Position numbers and translations under genes: made by a program. Shown here in pieces: positions 40,180 to 48,854 of a stretch of DNA of 64,000 bases. The DNA lies in assembly GCF_900116425.1 (NCBI RefSeq), contig NZ_FPAS01000001.1:620001-684000 (forward strand), written 5' to 3'. The stretch's first letter is position 1; every line of letters starts with the position of its first letter. Under the pieces are notes generated by a model that was not told where the DNA came from, searched no databases, and saw only the letters and a program-made list of their open reading frames with translations. The DNA is from Lishizhenia tianjinensis (GTDB lineage Bacteria > Bacteroidota > Bacteroidia > Flavobacteriales_D > Crocinitomicaceae).

Positions 40180-42513
40180 CTATTGCAAAACAATTTTTGC
40201 TTGAGCCCCCTCTAGAACAAGCGTATAAACACCTGCATTTAAAGCACTCAAATCCAATTGATTTACAACTTCATACACCTTTTGTGTAAACACTATTCTA
40301 CCTGTTTGATCATAAACTATTAATTCACCTTTCTGGGTGGTATTTAAGTTAACTATTCCTTCTGTTGGATTGGGGTAAATGTGTAAAGCCTGCGCCATAC
40401 TCACCTCTTGTGTTGAACTATTGTCTTGAGCGCTTATGTAAAATTCATCAAAAACAACTTCAACGATGTTACCTTGAGGTTCTATATCACTTACACTTAA
40501 GGTCAACTGCATGTTGGCTGTAGGTGTTAAAAAATCAGCAATGCGTATGGATTTATTTACGAAGTCCGTTCCCGTTGCACCTTCTTTATCTATGATTACT
40601 GTTTCTATACCATTCGACAAGGAAATTCGAAGCGTATCATCGGGTGGAAAGGGGCCAAACTCATTGAAGAAAAACCTTCTGTAATTCACATAAGGATCTG
40701 CAATGTTTGTAACATCAAATACGGGAGATGTAAGAAGAGCTACACCATTGGTCACCTCGTCGTAATTCACGCCATTCCCTGTTACATAGGCCATTTCTCC
40801 GCAATCCCAAGGACTATCACCATAGAGTTGACTGGGTGCATAAATATCTCCCTGTCCCAAAGGAACAACACGTTCAAACAATCCTGCTTCAGCATCACCA
40901 TAACTCGACCAACCAAAATCGAAAGTAAAATCGTCGTAATAGCCTTCTTCTAAAACTACAGTAATTTGTCCTGTATTCTGATCTATACTAATTTCTTCAC
41001 AACTCGTAACGTATCCCCATTTCCCTATAGTTAAGTCGTAATTATCTTCATAGTAAAGGTTGAACTGTGCTTCCCCTAAACCATTCGAGGTAGTATTTAA
41101 CGTAATGGCAGGGAAACTTAATTCTACAAAAGCTCCAAAAATGGGATTGCCTTGGTTATCCTCCACGTTTACTGTAAGGTTGAAAGCAGGCAAAGGCGTT
41201 AACGCAACATTTTCAACCTGTGTTTGTCCGTTCACAAAGTTTACCGTTCTGGTTTCTTCTTGAAAACCGTACTTGTAATAGTTAACCACACGAGCACCAG
41301 CTTGCGCGATCCCTGTTTTATAGCTACCATCTAGTTTTGAAAACTCCTCTTGGTTGTTATTTGCAATGGTTACACGAACATCATCCAATAAGGCATTGGT
41401 TGCGGCATTTGTGGTTACACCCTCTAATTTCGAAGCCTGTACATAGGTGGGACCAAGTATAAACAAGCCATACGCCCTGTCTGTTGCCATTATATTTCCA
41501 GAGGCAAAAAAAGGATAAACACCCCAATTCCCCACCGTAGATGTTGAAGTCCCCGGGTAGGTATCATAATTCCCTACTTCAACCATATTTTCAGGATCAG
41601 AAACATCATGAATAACTACACCATCTGCGTAATAACTTGTAATTACATAATCTCCTAATACATGCGAATTGTGTGGAACAGTATTGGTTCCCGGATTAGA
41701 TTGTATTCTATCGAGTTCAACAATGGAGGTAGGATCGCTAACATCATAGGCTGTAATGTAAGAATTTGTGATTTCATCGGTTGTAAAAGCGGTATTGCCA
41801 TCGTCACTCAACCAAATGTTGTGAGCGAAGTTAGTGGGTGTATCCTTAGACCCTAAAACAACAGGATTGGCTTTATCGCTTACGTCAACAACGGTAAAAA
41901 AACCTTCGTATATGTGGGCAAAATAAGCTGTATCGTTGCGTACATAACCATCGTGACAATAATAGGAATCAAACTCTCCTACCCATGTAGGTTGAAGTGG
42001 ATTGGGGTTTAAATCATAAATCTGTACTCCACCATTTCCTATGTTGGCACCAAAAATATAGCAAAAGCCATTTTCATCTATCCATAAGTTATGGGCCGAA
42101 CCAAGAGTATCCACACCATTCCCCCCTGTAAAATAGGTCGTAGGAATTTGTGTATTCGACGGTAATCCACTTAAATCCATAATGAACAAACCTGCATCGG
42201 CTTCTGTGGTGACATAGGCATAATCACCAAAGGTTTTCAAATCCCTCCAAACACTGTATGCACCTGTTTCCCAGAAAATCTCTTGAGGGTTGCTGGGTTG
42301 TGTAACGTCTACTACAGCCACGCCATTTTCGGCTCCAACCAAAGCATATTCATTGTTCAGTTCATCGGTGTATCCCCAAACATCATTTAAAAAAGTAGTG
42401 TGCGTACTCACATAATCTATATGTGAAAGACTATCTATATTCAACTGAGCAAGTGCTGAATTAAAAACACAAATGCCCGTAAAAATAAATCCAAGTAGGA
42501 GGTTTCTCTTCAT
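40180..42513 (-). CDS. Choice-of-anchor B family protein with T9SS tail
   Basis: 777 aa from the ATG at 42513, which starts a proper signal peptide (MKRNLLLGFIFTGICVFNSA, then LAQ); the longer frame to 42588 crosses the upstream terminator. The N-terminal half is made of LVIVD-type repeats (ALVGAENGVAVVDVTQPSNP, YVTTEADAGLFIMDLSG, FAHIYEGFFTVVDVSDKANP), the layout of choice-of-anchor B proteins. Carboxypeptidase-regulatory-like and jelly-roll-like domains follow, then a T9SS type A tail (LHIYPNPTEGIVNL to AKIVLQ). It should be exported to the cell surface; precise role unknown. Confidence 0.85.
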   Translation of the reverse strand: MKRNLLLGFIFTGICVFNSALAQLNIDSLSHIDYVSTHTTFLNDVWGYTDELNNEYALVGAENGVAVVDVTQPSNPQEIFWETGAYSVWRDLKTFGDYAYVTTEADAGLFIMDLSGLPSNTQIPTTYFTGGNGVDTLGSAHNLWIDENGFCYIFGANIGNGGVQIYDLNPNPLQPTWVGEFDSYYCHDGYVRNDTAYFAHIYEGFFTVVDVSDKANPVVLGSKDTPTNFAHNIWLSDDGNTAFTTDEITNSYITAYDVSDPTSIVELDRIQSNPGTNTVPHNSHVLGDYVITSYYADGVVIHDVSDPENMVEVGNYDTYPGTSTSTVGNWGVYPFFASGNIMATDRAYGLFILGPTYVQASKLEGVTTNAATNALLDDVRVTIANNNQEEFSKLDGSYKTGIAQAGARVVNYYKYGFQEETRTVNFVNGQTQVENVALTPLPAFNLTVNVEDNQGNPIFGAFVELSFPAITLNTTSNGLGEAQFNLYYEDNYDLTIGKWGYVTSCEEISIDQNTGQITVVLEEGYYDDFTFDFGWSSYGDAEAGLFERVVPLGQGDIYAPSQLYGDSPWDCGEMAYVTGNGVNYDEVTNGVALLTSPVFDVTNIADPYVNYRRFFFNEFGPFPPDDTLRISLSNGIETVIIDKEGATGTDFVNKSIRIADFLTPTANMQLTLSVSDIEPQGNIVEVVFDEFYISAQDNSSTQEVSMAQALHIYPNPTEGIVNLNTTQKGELIVYDQTGRIVFTQKVYEVVNQLDLSALNAGVYTLVLEGAQAKIVLQ

Positions 42514-42532
42514 GGAATAAATGTAACAAAAA

Positions 42533-42560
42533 TCGCCCGAATGTGTTGTACACCGGGCGA
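42533..42560 (-). terminator. Terminator after the 35-aa membrane protein gene
   Basis: On the - strand TCGCCCG pairs with CGGGCGA around a 14-base loop, then ATTTTTG follows, 5 bases after the stop codon at 42566. This separates the small gene from the choice-of-anchor B gene. Confidence 0.8.
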
Positions 42561-42565
42561 CTTCC

Positions 42566-42673
42566 TTACAATATAAAAAATGCGGCAATGATGAATACCA
42601 AAATAATTACCAGGTATTGCCAAACGTCCACGAAATAAGGATGATATTTTTTAAATGTCTCTTTCAATTTCAT
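42566..42673 (-). CDS. 35-aa single-pass membrane microprotein
   Basis: A short frame, ATG at 42673 to TAA at 42566, encodes a Lys/Tyr-rich head (MKLKETFKKYHPYFVDVWQY) and one hydrophobic helix (residues 20-35, LVIILVFIIAAFFIL). Support for it being real: a -7-like TATCTTCG ends 4 bases before the ATG, a strong terminator follows the stop by 5 bases, and the codon pattern is ordinary. Inner-membrane location with the basic end in the cytosol is likely. No family recognised; such microproteins often modulate larger membrane complexes, which is speculation here. Confidence 0.6.
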   Translation of the reverse strand: MKLKETFKKYHPYFVDVWQYLVIILVFIIAAFFIL

Positions 42674-42697
42674 GGTGCGAAGATAAAAATATCCGCT

Positions 42698-43510
42698 TTA
42701 GAAACTTAGGAGTTGAGAGAGTTTGGATTGTAAAGCTTTTAATTCTTTACTTTTTTCAGAGATTAAATTGTTATTGGTTTCCAAGTCGGTCTCCACCTCT
42801 GTTTTCTTCGCTTCTGTCTTGGAATTCTCTGCTTTAATTTCTTCAACTTCTTGCGTATTCTGAGCAATTTCTTCTTCTTCACTCTTTATCTCCTCTTGAT
42901 ACTTTTCTATCTTCAATTGAGCCTTTGACACTTTGCTTTCGTATTTGGCAATTTTCTTTTCATTTTTCGAAATTTCCTTTGCCAGACTCGCTTGTTCTGA
43001 AACATCTTTTTTGCGCTCCTTGTTCAACTTTTCTAACTCATCTGTTTTCTCCTCTATTCTTTCATTTACTATATCTGCATAAAAGCTTTTAGCAAAGTCT
43101 TTCAATAAATGCTCAAGCACATCCGACTCATCAGCATACTTTTCAGAACTCACGTACTCTCCATTGCTCAAGCGCATATAAAGGGCTAGCGCATTGCTCA
43201 TTCCGTTCTCTTTAATTACAAATACAAAATTGAATACTTTATCACTTATCCTCGAATTGGACAAAGCCTCGCCCTTCAGTGTACTACCTATACCTTTCAA
43301 CTCTAGAGCATACCTATCTTCTAGGAATTCCTTAAAACTTTTCTTCACGTCTTTGGCATCTCCTTGTACATTGAGCGTAAAGGCATTACACTGTTGTTCA
43401 TCAAGGGGTTGTAACTGTTCAGAAACGGTAATACTCGTTGGAATATCAATTTCTTGGGCGTCAAGTGTTAGTGCCAATAGGCACATGAGTAATGTAAAAA
43501 TCTTGTTCAT
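42698..43510 (-). CDS. Exported protein with C-terminal coiled coil
   Basis: 270 aa. Signal peptide (MNKIFTLLMCLLALTLDA, then QE), a small alpha/beta domain (about 25-145) and then a long, highly charged coiled coil (about 150-265) rich in Lys and Glu with heptad Leu/Ile, ending KALQSKLSQLLSF. It is probably periplasmic and may tether or space envelope components; there is no known domain. The gene begins 2 bp after the stop of the LapA-like gene, so the two are co-transcribed. Confidence 0.65.
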   Translation of the reverse strand: MNKIFTLLMCLLALTLDAQEIDIPTSITVSEQLQPLDEQQCNAFTLNVQGDAKDVKKSFKEFLEDRYALELKGIGSTLKGEALSNSRISDKVFNFVFVIKENGMSNALALYMRLSNGEYVSSEKYADESDVLEHLLKDFAKSFYADIVNERIEEKTDELEKLNKERKKDVSEQASLAKEISKNEKKIAKYESKVSKAQLKIEKYQEEIKSEEEEIAQNTQEVEEIKAENSKTEAKKTEVETDLETNNNLISEKSKELKALQSKLSQLLSF

Positions 43511-43512
43511 TT

Positions 43513-43809
43513 TTAGTTGTTTTTAATTTGTGACTCTTTTAGATTTTTGATTTCCTGCTGTAAGGATTTAATCTCTTTGTTTTTCTTACTAAAGGATGCA
43601 ATATCCGTTACTCGCGCGAAGAGATAACCGAATACACCGATTAGTAGAAGGATTAAAGACAAGGGCACTTTGAATTGATAGGTGACAAAGGTCAAAGTTA
43701 CTTCATCTAAATTTTGAAAAATAAAAACAAGCACCACCACCCCGAGGAGTAACATAAGTACGAGTTTAATTTTCCCAAAAAGATTTAAATTGTTCCAGTA
43801 AGATTTCAT
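43513..43809 (-). CDS. LapA-domain-like small membrane protein
   Basis: 98 aa from the ATG at 43809 (an alternative ATG at 43830 adds 7 residues). Two transmembrane helices (about 13-31 and 51-69 in this numbering) are separated by NLDEVTLTFVTYQFKVPLSL, a pattern typical of LapA/DUF1049 (LPS assembly protein A domain) proteins, followed by a short Lys/Glu-rich coiled coil (NKEIKSLQQEIKNLKE). Its coiled-coil tail and the following coiled-coil secreted protein could interact, but that is only suggested by adjacency (2-bp gap). Confidence 0.7.
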   Translation of the reverse strand: MKSYWNNLNLFGKIKLVLMLLLGVVVLVFIFQNLDEVTLTFVTYQFKVPLSLILLLIGVFGYLFARVTDIASFSKKNKEIKSLQQEIKNLKESQIKNN

Positions 43810-43830
43810 TCTCAAAATGTAAGAAAACAT

Positions 43831-44035
43831 TTTGGAAATCGGAAATTTGGTAACCGAGAATTGAGAAAGGAAATTTGAAATTGGAGAAAGAAAATTTGAA
43901 ATTTGAAATTGGAGATTGGTAATTTGAAATTGGTCCTTCGGCTACGATCAGGAACCTAGATTGGAAATGTTAATTTCAAAATCCTAATTCAATAACTCAC
44001 CATTCATAATTCTTAATTCTTAATTCTTAATTTAT
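43831..44035. repeat. AT-rich intergenic word repeats
   Basis: The 205-bp gap contains tandem, imperfect words GGAAATTTGAAATTGGAGAA and AAATTTGAAATTTGAAATTG, a GC-richer core with TCCTTCGGCTACGATCAGGA, and then TAATTCTTAATTCTTAATTC, ending at the next gene's stop codon. No frame is supported. It is of the same kind as the repeats near 7380, 23125 and 25270. Confidence 0.75.
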
Positions 44036-44806
44036 TTAGAATTTCATTGTTTCAAAATCATTGATGGGCACAAATTCAATTTTAAGGGATAGTTCTGACA
44101 TAACTTGGTTCAAAGTATCCCTACCCGCTTTTTTCCTTGGTTTGGGGTAGACGCACAACAAACTGTAGGCATTAAATTCATCGGATAGTGCCACAAGTTC
44201 TTTTAATCTTTCACTTACATTCTTGCTTGAAGTGTTAAAATCCAAACCTTTAACTACCAGTTTTTTATCTTTAGAAAAAAGATCTATCTTGATGTCCAAA
44301 TCAGAATTACGTTTCACCTTTTTAACCATCACGTCGCGTTTAAATTCTAAGTAACGGTTGGCATTTGTTAGCGCCCTCCATTTGTGGTAAAAACTCTTGC
44401 GAACTTGCTTTTTCTTTTGGGGTTTATCTCCCAACATTTTCATCATCAAATCTAAATGAGCATTCTCATCCATCCAGGCATTTACTGTTGTTGGCGCAGA
44501 GTACTTAATGGCTTTTTTACTGCGTTGAGACAACTTGGCCATTTGATCCGAACTATAGGTAGGATCGAACAACAACAAGTCATTCCCTGTAGTTCTGTAC
44601 TTATCTACTTGCTGCTGAAACCCCTTTAAATGTCGGCGTAGACTTAAGAAAGTATTTCTATGCACTACATCACCCAACAAACGCATACGTTTCTCTGAGA
44701 TATACAGTCGTGGTCCTTCTGCACCTGCTGTAAACAAAGCCACACAAAGTAGCTCGTCGTTCAAAACACTGGGTTTAATATATATGAGTGAGTAGAAAGA
44801 TTCCAT
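44036..44806 (-). CDS. Hypothetical protein, DUF3037-like N-terminus
   Basis: 256 aa, cytosolic. The first 60 residues (SFYSLIYIKPSVLNDELLCV, then ALFTAGAEGPRLYIS) resemble the DUF3037 domain; the rest is a basic, helical region (KKKQVRKSFYHKWRALTNAN) and an alpha/beta segment near the end. DUF3037 genes are often paired with HipA-like genes; here the partner is the 234-aa gene immediately upstream, which lacks recognisable kinase motifs. The two genes are separated by one base. Function unknown. Confidence 0.5.
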   Translation of the reverse strand: MESFYSLIYIKPSVLNDELLCVALFTAGAEGPRLYISEKRMRLLGDVVHRNTFLSLRRHLKGFQQQVDKYRTTGNDLLLFDPTYSSDQMAKLSQRSKKAIKYSAPTTVNAWMDENAHLDLMMKMLGDKPQKKKQVRKSFYHKWRALTNANRYLEFKRDVMVKKVKRNSDLDIKIDLFSKDKKLVVKGLDFNTSSKNVSERLKELVALSDEFNAYSLLCVYPKPRKKAGRDTLNQVMSELSLKIEFVPINDFETMKF

Positions 44807-44807
44807 G

Positions 44808-45512
44808 CTATAAATGTAAAATGTAGTCTTTAAATAAGGCTGTTGTATACTTTAAAAATTCAGGATCAAAACACTTTTTTAATTCATCCCAATAAGCATT
44901 ACGCTTACTTGGAAATAAGGACAATTGATGTTTTAGGTTTACCTGAAAACGTTCATCATTCAGTGCCAAAAACTCTTCTAGATTCACTTCCAAATCTGCC
45001 TTTTGATAGGCGAAAAACTGTTTAACCGAAGGAATGTTAAGTCCTGATTGCGAGAAATTTAAAGGAGAAAACTTAAAGCTTTCGTAATTATTGGCCGGTA
45101 CAGGATGAATTTTAAAGGAGTTCTTTTTTCCAGGGACTATCAACACCGTATTACGACCGCCGTACAAAGGAAAAAAAGTATCAAATAGGAAGCTTACAAA
45201 GAGCGCACTTGGCTTTAGAAACTGGTTAAATTTCCGTTTACTTTCCCACAAATAAACCTGCCATTCATCAAACTCTATGGTTGCTTCTTCCTCCTCTATA
45301 CAGAGGTAATTTTGACCTTTGTAGGAGAAACGCGCCGTATCAAAACTCTTCATTTTAAAGTGCGCAAAGCAATACTCTCGCAAGTAATGTATGATTTTTA
45401 GATCTTCTGAAATAGGCGACCACAAGGTATAGTTTTTACCCTCCTCAGTTAAAAGAACGGTGGGGGCATTCTTAATACTATTACTTATGGTATATGGTTT
45501 AAGTTCTTCCAA
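44808..45512 (-). CDS. Hypothetical protein paired with DUF3037-like gene
   Basis: 234 aa, predicted cytosolic, rich in Phe and Tyr. The frame starts at a TTG at 45512, one base after the pcm stop; no good ATG follows early, so I keep this start. Central features are FLFDTFFPLYGGRNTVLIVP and a C-terminal helical part with LKKCFDPEFLKYTTALFKDY. No family recognised; a distant relation to the HipA-like partner of DUF3037 proteins is possible only on context. Tight spacing on both sides suggests transcription from the pcm promoter. Confidence 0.5.
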   Translation of the reverse strand: MEELKPYTISNSIKNAPTVLLTEEGKNYTLWSPISEDLKIIHYLREYCFAHFKMKSFDTARFSYKGQNYLCIEEEEATIEFDEWQVYLWESKRKFNQFLKPSALFVSFLFDTFFPLYGGRNTVLIVPGKKNSFKIHPVPANNYESFKFSPLNFSQSGLNIPSVKQFFAYQKADLEVNLEEFLALNDERFQVNLKHQLSLFPSKRNAYWDELKKCFDPEFLKYTTALFKDYILHL

Positions 45513-45513
45513 T

Positions 45514-46158
45514 CTATTTTGCTGTTCGGGCTAACATAGGTACAAAGCTAAAATCTCCAAACTCTTGCTTGGTAAAATCAGTTGCACTCTTCTTTACAAT
45601 TTTAGTCATAATTTGCTTAGCTCCCTCACCTATAGGAATCACTAGAATTCCGCCCACTTTCAATTGATCCAAAAGAGCATCCGGAATAAAAGGTGCACCA
45701 CAGGTAACTAAGATTTTATCAAAAGGTGCAAACGTAGCCTTTCCAGCGTAACCATCTCCGTAATACAACTTTGGAGTGTAGCCCAATTGATGAATAATAT
45801 TCTTCGATTTCAAGGCCAATTCGCGCTGACGTTCTATAGAAAACACCTTCACGCCCATCTCACACAAGATAGAAGTTTGGAACCCACTACCCGTTCCTAT
45901 CTCTAACACCTTTTCTTTCGGTTGTAACTCAAGCAATTCGGTTTGAAAAGCAACCGTATAAGGGTGAGAAATTGTTTGACCAGCACCAATTTGAAAAGCC
46001 ATGTTAGAATAAGCTTGTTTTTCAAAGGCCAAATCCAAGAAAAAATGACGCGGAACAGCATCAAAAGCTTCAAGTACTCTATTGTCTCTAATTCCCTTCT
46101 CACGTAGCTCTTCTATGAGCTGTTTACGCATTCCCTTATGCTTAAATGTATCAACCAT
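45514..46158 (-). CDS. pcm: Protein-L-isoaspartate O-methyltransferase
   Basis: 214 aa, the normal Pcm length. It methylates isoaspartyl residues in damaged proteins with SAM. Visible features: RHFFLDLAFEKQAYSNMAFQ and the GQTISHPYTVAFQTELLEL active-site segment, SAM motif I VLEIGTGSGFQTSILCEMG, post-I acidic VFSIERQREL, and YGDGYAGKATFAPFDKILVT followed by PFIPDALLDQLKVGGILVIP. It heads a probable three-gene operon with the unknown pair that follows. The ATG at 46158 is preceded closely by a -7 element. Confidence 0.93.
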   Translation of the reverse strand: MVDTFKHKGMRKQLIEELREKGIRDNRVLEAFDAVPRHFFLDLAFEKQAYSNMAFQIGAGQTISHPYTVAFQTELLELQPKEKVLEIGTGSGFQTSILCEMGVKVFSIERQRELALKSKNIIHQLGYTPKLYYGDGYAGKATFAPFDKILVTCGAPFIPDALLDQLKVGGILVIPIGEGAKQIMTKIVKKSATDFTKQEFGDFSFVPMLARTAK

Positions 46159-46163
46159 CGGAA

Positions 46164-46171
46164 CAAAAATA
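46164..46171 (-). promoter_or_regulatory. -7 element of pcm, near-leaderless
   Basis: TATTTTTG (complement of 46164-46171) matches TAnnTTTG and ends 5 bases before the pcm ATG; GTG about 19 bp upstream may serve as -33. The transcript would start at or very near the ATG. Confidence 0.45.
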
Positions 46172-46272
46172 GACTTAATAGAAGAAGTAACACCAGAAAA
46201 AATTCAAAGAATATTAACAACAAATCTTTAAATAAATATGAAAAGAAAGCAGTGTGCTGAACTTTAAGATTT

Positions 46273-46280
46273 TATTTTTG
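46273..46280 (+). promoter_or_regulatory. Possible -7 element of ispH
   Basis: TATTTTTG matches TAnnTTTG, 35 bases before the ispH ATG, giving a leader of about 28 bases. The -33 position has TGTG rather than TTG, so the call is weak. Confidence 0.35.
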
Positions 46281-46315
46281 TTGTTGTAAGTATTCCAAAG
46301 ACGATATAAGGCATT

Positions 46316-47545
46316 ATGAAGAAATTTGACATCCCCGCACACTACAGATCTGAACTCATTTCTAAGGTGAAGGAAATCAGGAAACAAAAAGATCCACGTA
46401 AGAAGGATTTTAACCCAACGGTACTAGATTTTGGGGCTGTACGCTTCTTAATTGCCCGTCATTTTGGATTTTGTTATGGGGTAGAAAATGCCATAGAAAT
46501 ATCTTACAAGGCCATAGAAGAAAATCAAGGGAAGCGTATTTATTTGTTGAGTCAGATGATACACAACCCTATTGTAAATGCAGATTTGGAAGGATTGGGC
46601 ATACAATTCTTGCAAGACACCTTGGGTAATCAATTGATTCCTTTTGATGTATTGACCAAAGATGATGTTGTCATCATTCCTGCCTTTGGAACAACCTTAG
46701 AGTTGGAAGATAAGCTGTCTAAAATTGGTGTTGATGTTCAGAAATACAACACTACTTGTCCTTTCGTTGAAAAAGTATGGAAACGTTCGGCAAAATTAGG
46801 AGCTGATGATCATACTATTATCATACATGGTAAAAATAAACACGAAGAAACCAGAGCTACATTCTCTCATAGTTCTAAAAATGCACCTTCTATAGTTGTG
46901 AAGGATTTGAAGGAAACCCAAGTTTTGGCCGATTTCATCTTAGGAAAACGAGATCTAAGTGAATTTGCACAAACCTTCGAGGGTAAATACTCTGAAAATT
47001 TTGATCCTTCCATTCATTTTGAAAAGCTTGGCGTAATCAATCAAACAACTATGCTTGCTACAGAAACGCAAGAAATTGCGGACTACGTGAAGCAGGTTAT
47101 GGTTGAAAAATACGGCGAGGAAAACATCAAAGATCATTTTGCCGATACACGCGATACACTATGTTATGCAACAAATGACAACCAAAGCGCTACACTATCA
47201 TTAATGGAGCAAGATGCAGATATGGCCATAGTGGTTGGGGGGTACAATTCTTCTAATACATCACATTTAGTTGAATTGTTAGAACAAAAATTCCCTACTT
47301 ATTACATTTCTTCTGCAGATGAAATTAAGAGTGAAACAGAAATCCACCATTTCAATATGCACAGCAAAACGATGGAAACAACTACAGACTTCTTTCCTAA
47401 AAAAGAGAAGCCAACCATCATTTTAACAAGTGGAGCATCTTGTCCGGACGCTATGGTAGACAAAGTTTTATACACTCTATTGAGTAAGTACAACAATACA
47501 AAAGAGGTTGCTACCGTTTTGGAAGAAATAGAAAACACCTATTAA
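46316..47545 (+). CDS. ispH: 4-hydroxy-3-methylbut-2-enyl diphosphate reductase (long form)
   Basis: 409 aa, the long Bacteroidota form with an N-terminal extension of about 40 residues and an insertion around 200-235. It performs the last step of the MEP pathway, making IPP and DMAPP. The three [Fe-S] ligands are visible: Cys53 (HFGFCYGVENAI), Cys148 (NTTCPFVEKVW) and Cys376 (TSGASCPDAMV). GGYNSSNTSHL matches the substrate-binding loop. The following DUF218 gene begins 1 bp after the stop, so the two are co-transcribed. Confidence 0.95.
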   Translation: MKKFDIPAHYRSELISKVKEIRKQKDPRKKDFNPTVLDFGAVRFLIARHFGFCYGVENAIEISYKAIEENQGKRIYLLSQMIHNPIVNADLEGLGIQFLQDTLGNQLIPFDVLTKDDVVIIPAFGTTLELEDKLSKIGVDVQKYNTTCPFVEKVWKRSAKLGADDHTIIIHGKNKHEETRATFSHSSKNAPSIVVKDLKETQVLADFILGKRDLSEFAQTFEGKYSENFDPSIHFEKLGVINQTTMLATETQEIADYVKQVMVEKYGEENIKDHFADTRDTLCYATNDNQSATLSLMEQDADMAIVVGGYNSSNTSHLVELLEQKFPTYYISSADEIKSETEIHHFNMHSKTMETTTDFFPKKEKPTIILTSGASCPDAMVDKVLYTLLSKYNNTKEVATVLEEIENTY

Positions 47546-47546
47546 A

Positions 47547-48188
47547 ATGCGTACAATTTTCCTCGACCTGATTGCCCTTTTCATTTGTATTTTTCTTTCG
47601 GCCAATATATTGGTGGAGATACATGCGCAGCATAAAAACTTTTATTTCAGCAAAAGTTTAGAAGGAAAAGATTACACTACGGCCTTGCTTTTAGGATGTG
47701 GTAAGCATGGAAGAGTGGGAATTAACCCTTATTACAAATATAGAATTGACGCCACGGTTGAACTTTATCAGAAAGGTCACATTAAACAAATATTAATTTC
47801 TGGAGATAACGGAAGAAGTAACTACAGTGAACCTGAAGATATGCGTGACGATTTAATTGCACGTGGTATACCTGCGTGTGTAATCACCCTAGATTACGCA
47901 GGATTTAGAACTTTCGACAGTATGTACAGGGCCAAGGAGATTTTTAAGCAGGATAAATTTTTAATCATTTCTCAAAATTTTCACAACGAACGCGCTTTGT
48001 TTTTAGCACACGCCTTAGGAATTGATGCCATTGCCTATAACTGTAAGGATTTAAAGGCAAATAAATCCAAATTTAGCTTTATCAATGTTAGGGAATATTT
48101 GGCCAGAACCAATGCTTTTATTGATTGTTACTTGATTTTCAAGCGTCCTAAATTTTTGGGAAAAACTGAAAAGATGAGTAGCTGTTAG
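47547..48188 (+). CDS. DUF218 (SanA/YdcF/ElyC-like) membrane protein
   Basis: 213 aa: N-terminal membrane anchor (about 5-24), then a DUF218 domain with TTALLLGCGKHGRVGINPYY, IKQILISGDNGRSNYSEPED, TLDYAGFRTFDSMYRAKEIF and FLIISQNFHNERALFLAHAL. Such proteins in other bacteria affect envelope integrity (SanA, ElyC); the catalytic role is unclear. Being 1 bp after ispH, it could act on isoprenoid-linked envelope precursors, which is inference. The stop overlaps the convergent hydrolase gene by 4 bp. Confidence 0.85.
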   Translation: MRTIFLDLIALFICIFLSANILVEIHAQHKNFYFSKSLEGKDYTTALLLGCGKHGRVGINPYYKYRIDATVELYQKGHIKQILISGDNGRSNYSEPEDMRDDLIARGIPACVITLDYAGFRTFDSMYRAKEIFKQDKFLIISQNFHNERALFLAHALGIDAIAYNCKDLKANKSKFSFINVREYLARTNAFIDCYLIFKRPKFLGKTEKMSSC

Positions 48189-48823
48189 TCCTGTAGTTTA
48201 TCTTCTATATACAAGGAAATAGCCTCCCCCTGTTCCAATACTACTAGATGACCTTCCTCTGGCAAAAGTAAATCAGCATCTTCTCTGGCGGGTATTAATT
48301 TATCTGATGCTCCGTGTATAATATGAGCATGAATTGTAGTACAACCCTCCCACCGTGCAATCGCATCTATAGCTCTTCGAATAAATACAGGGTCTGCGTC
48401 TGCCATCATTTCTTTAAGAATACGTGTAGAATGAGTTGATTTTGCTCCAAAATACCAATCTAAGATGGGATTAGAATGGGTTAACATAAAGTCGGGCAAT
48501 AGATACTGAACCCCTAGTTTACCCAAAAGCAGAATTCTACTAATATCCTTAGGATGTTTAGCCGTTGAAAGCAAGAACAAATGCTTGGGTGCATGGATTT
48601 TTGAAATTTCTTGTGCAAGCATTCCGCCAAGAGACAACCCTAGAAGCGAAAACTCTTCTTCTACATCCATACTTTCATACAAACGCTTGGAATAACTTTT
48701 TAAGCTCTCTTTCTTATTAAAAGGAATCCAAGGAACCGGAATTAATTCCACGTCCCTTGGATTTAAAGCTGTAAAAGCCCTATGATTTACCCCTAATCCG
48801 CTAATACAATAAATCTTCCTCAT
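48185..48823 (-). CDS. Alpha/beta hydrolase
   Basis: 212 aa, small alpha/beta-hydrolase fold. The nucleophile elbow is LLGLSLGGMLAQEIS (Ser in GLSLGG); the acid may lie in HGASDKLIPAREDADLL and the His in PEEGHLVVLEQGEA. The protein begins IYCISGLGVNHRAFTAL, the typical oxyanion-hole region. Substrate unknown. It is 31 bp downstream of copA on the - strand but probably unrelated functionally. It converges with the DUF218 gene, sharing 4 bp at their stops. Confidence 0.82.
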   Translation of the reverse strand: MRKIYCISGLGVNHRAFTALNPRDVELIPVPWIPFNKKESLKSYSKRLYESMDVEEEFSLLGLSLGGMLAQEISKIHAPKHLFLLSTAKHPKDISRILLLGKLGVQYLLPDFMLTHSNPILDWYFGAKSTHSTRILKEMMADADPVFIRRAIDAIARWEGCTTIHAHIIHGASDKLIPAREDADLLLPEEGHLVVLEQGEAISLYIEDKLQD

Positions 48824-48854
48824 GCTTTCAACTGACTAACGTCACCTAAAATAA

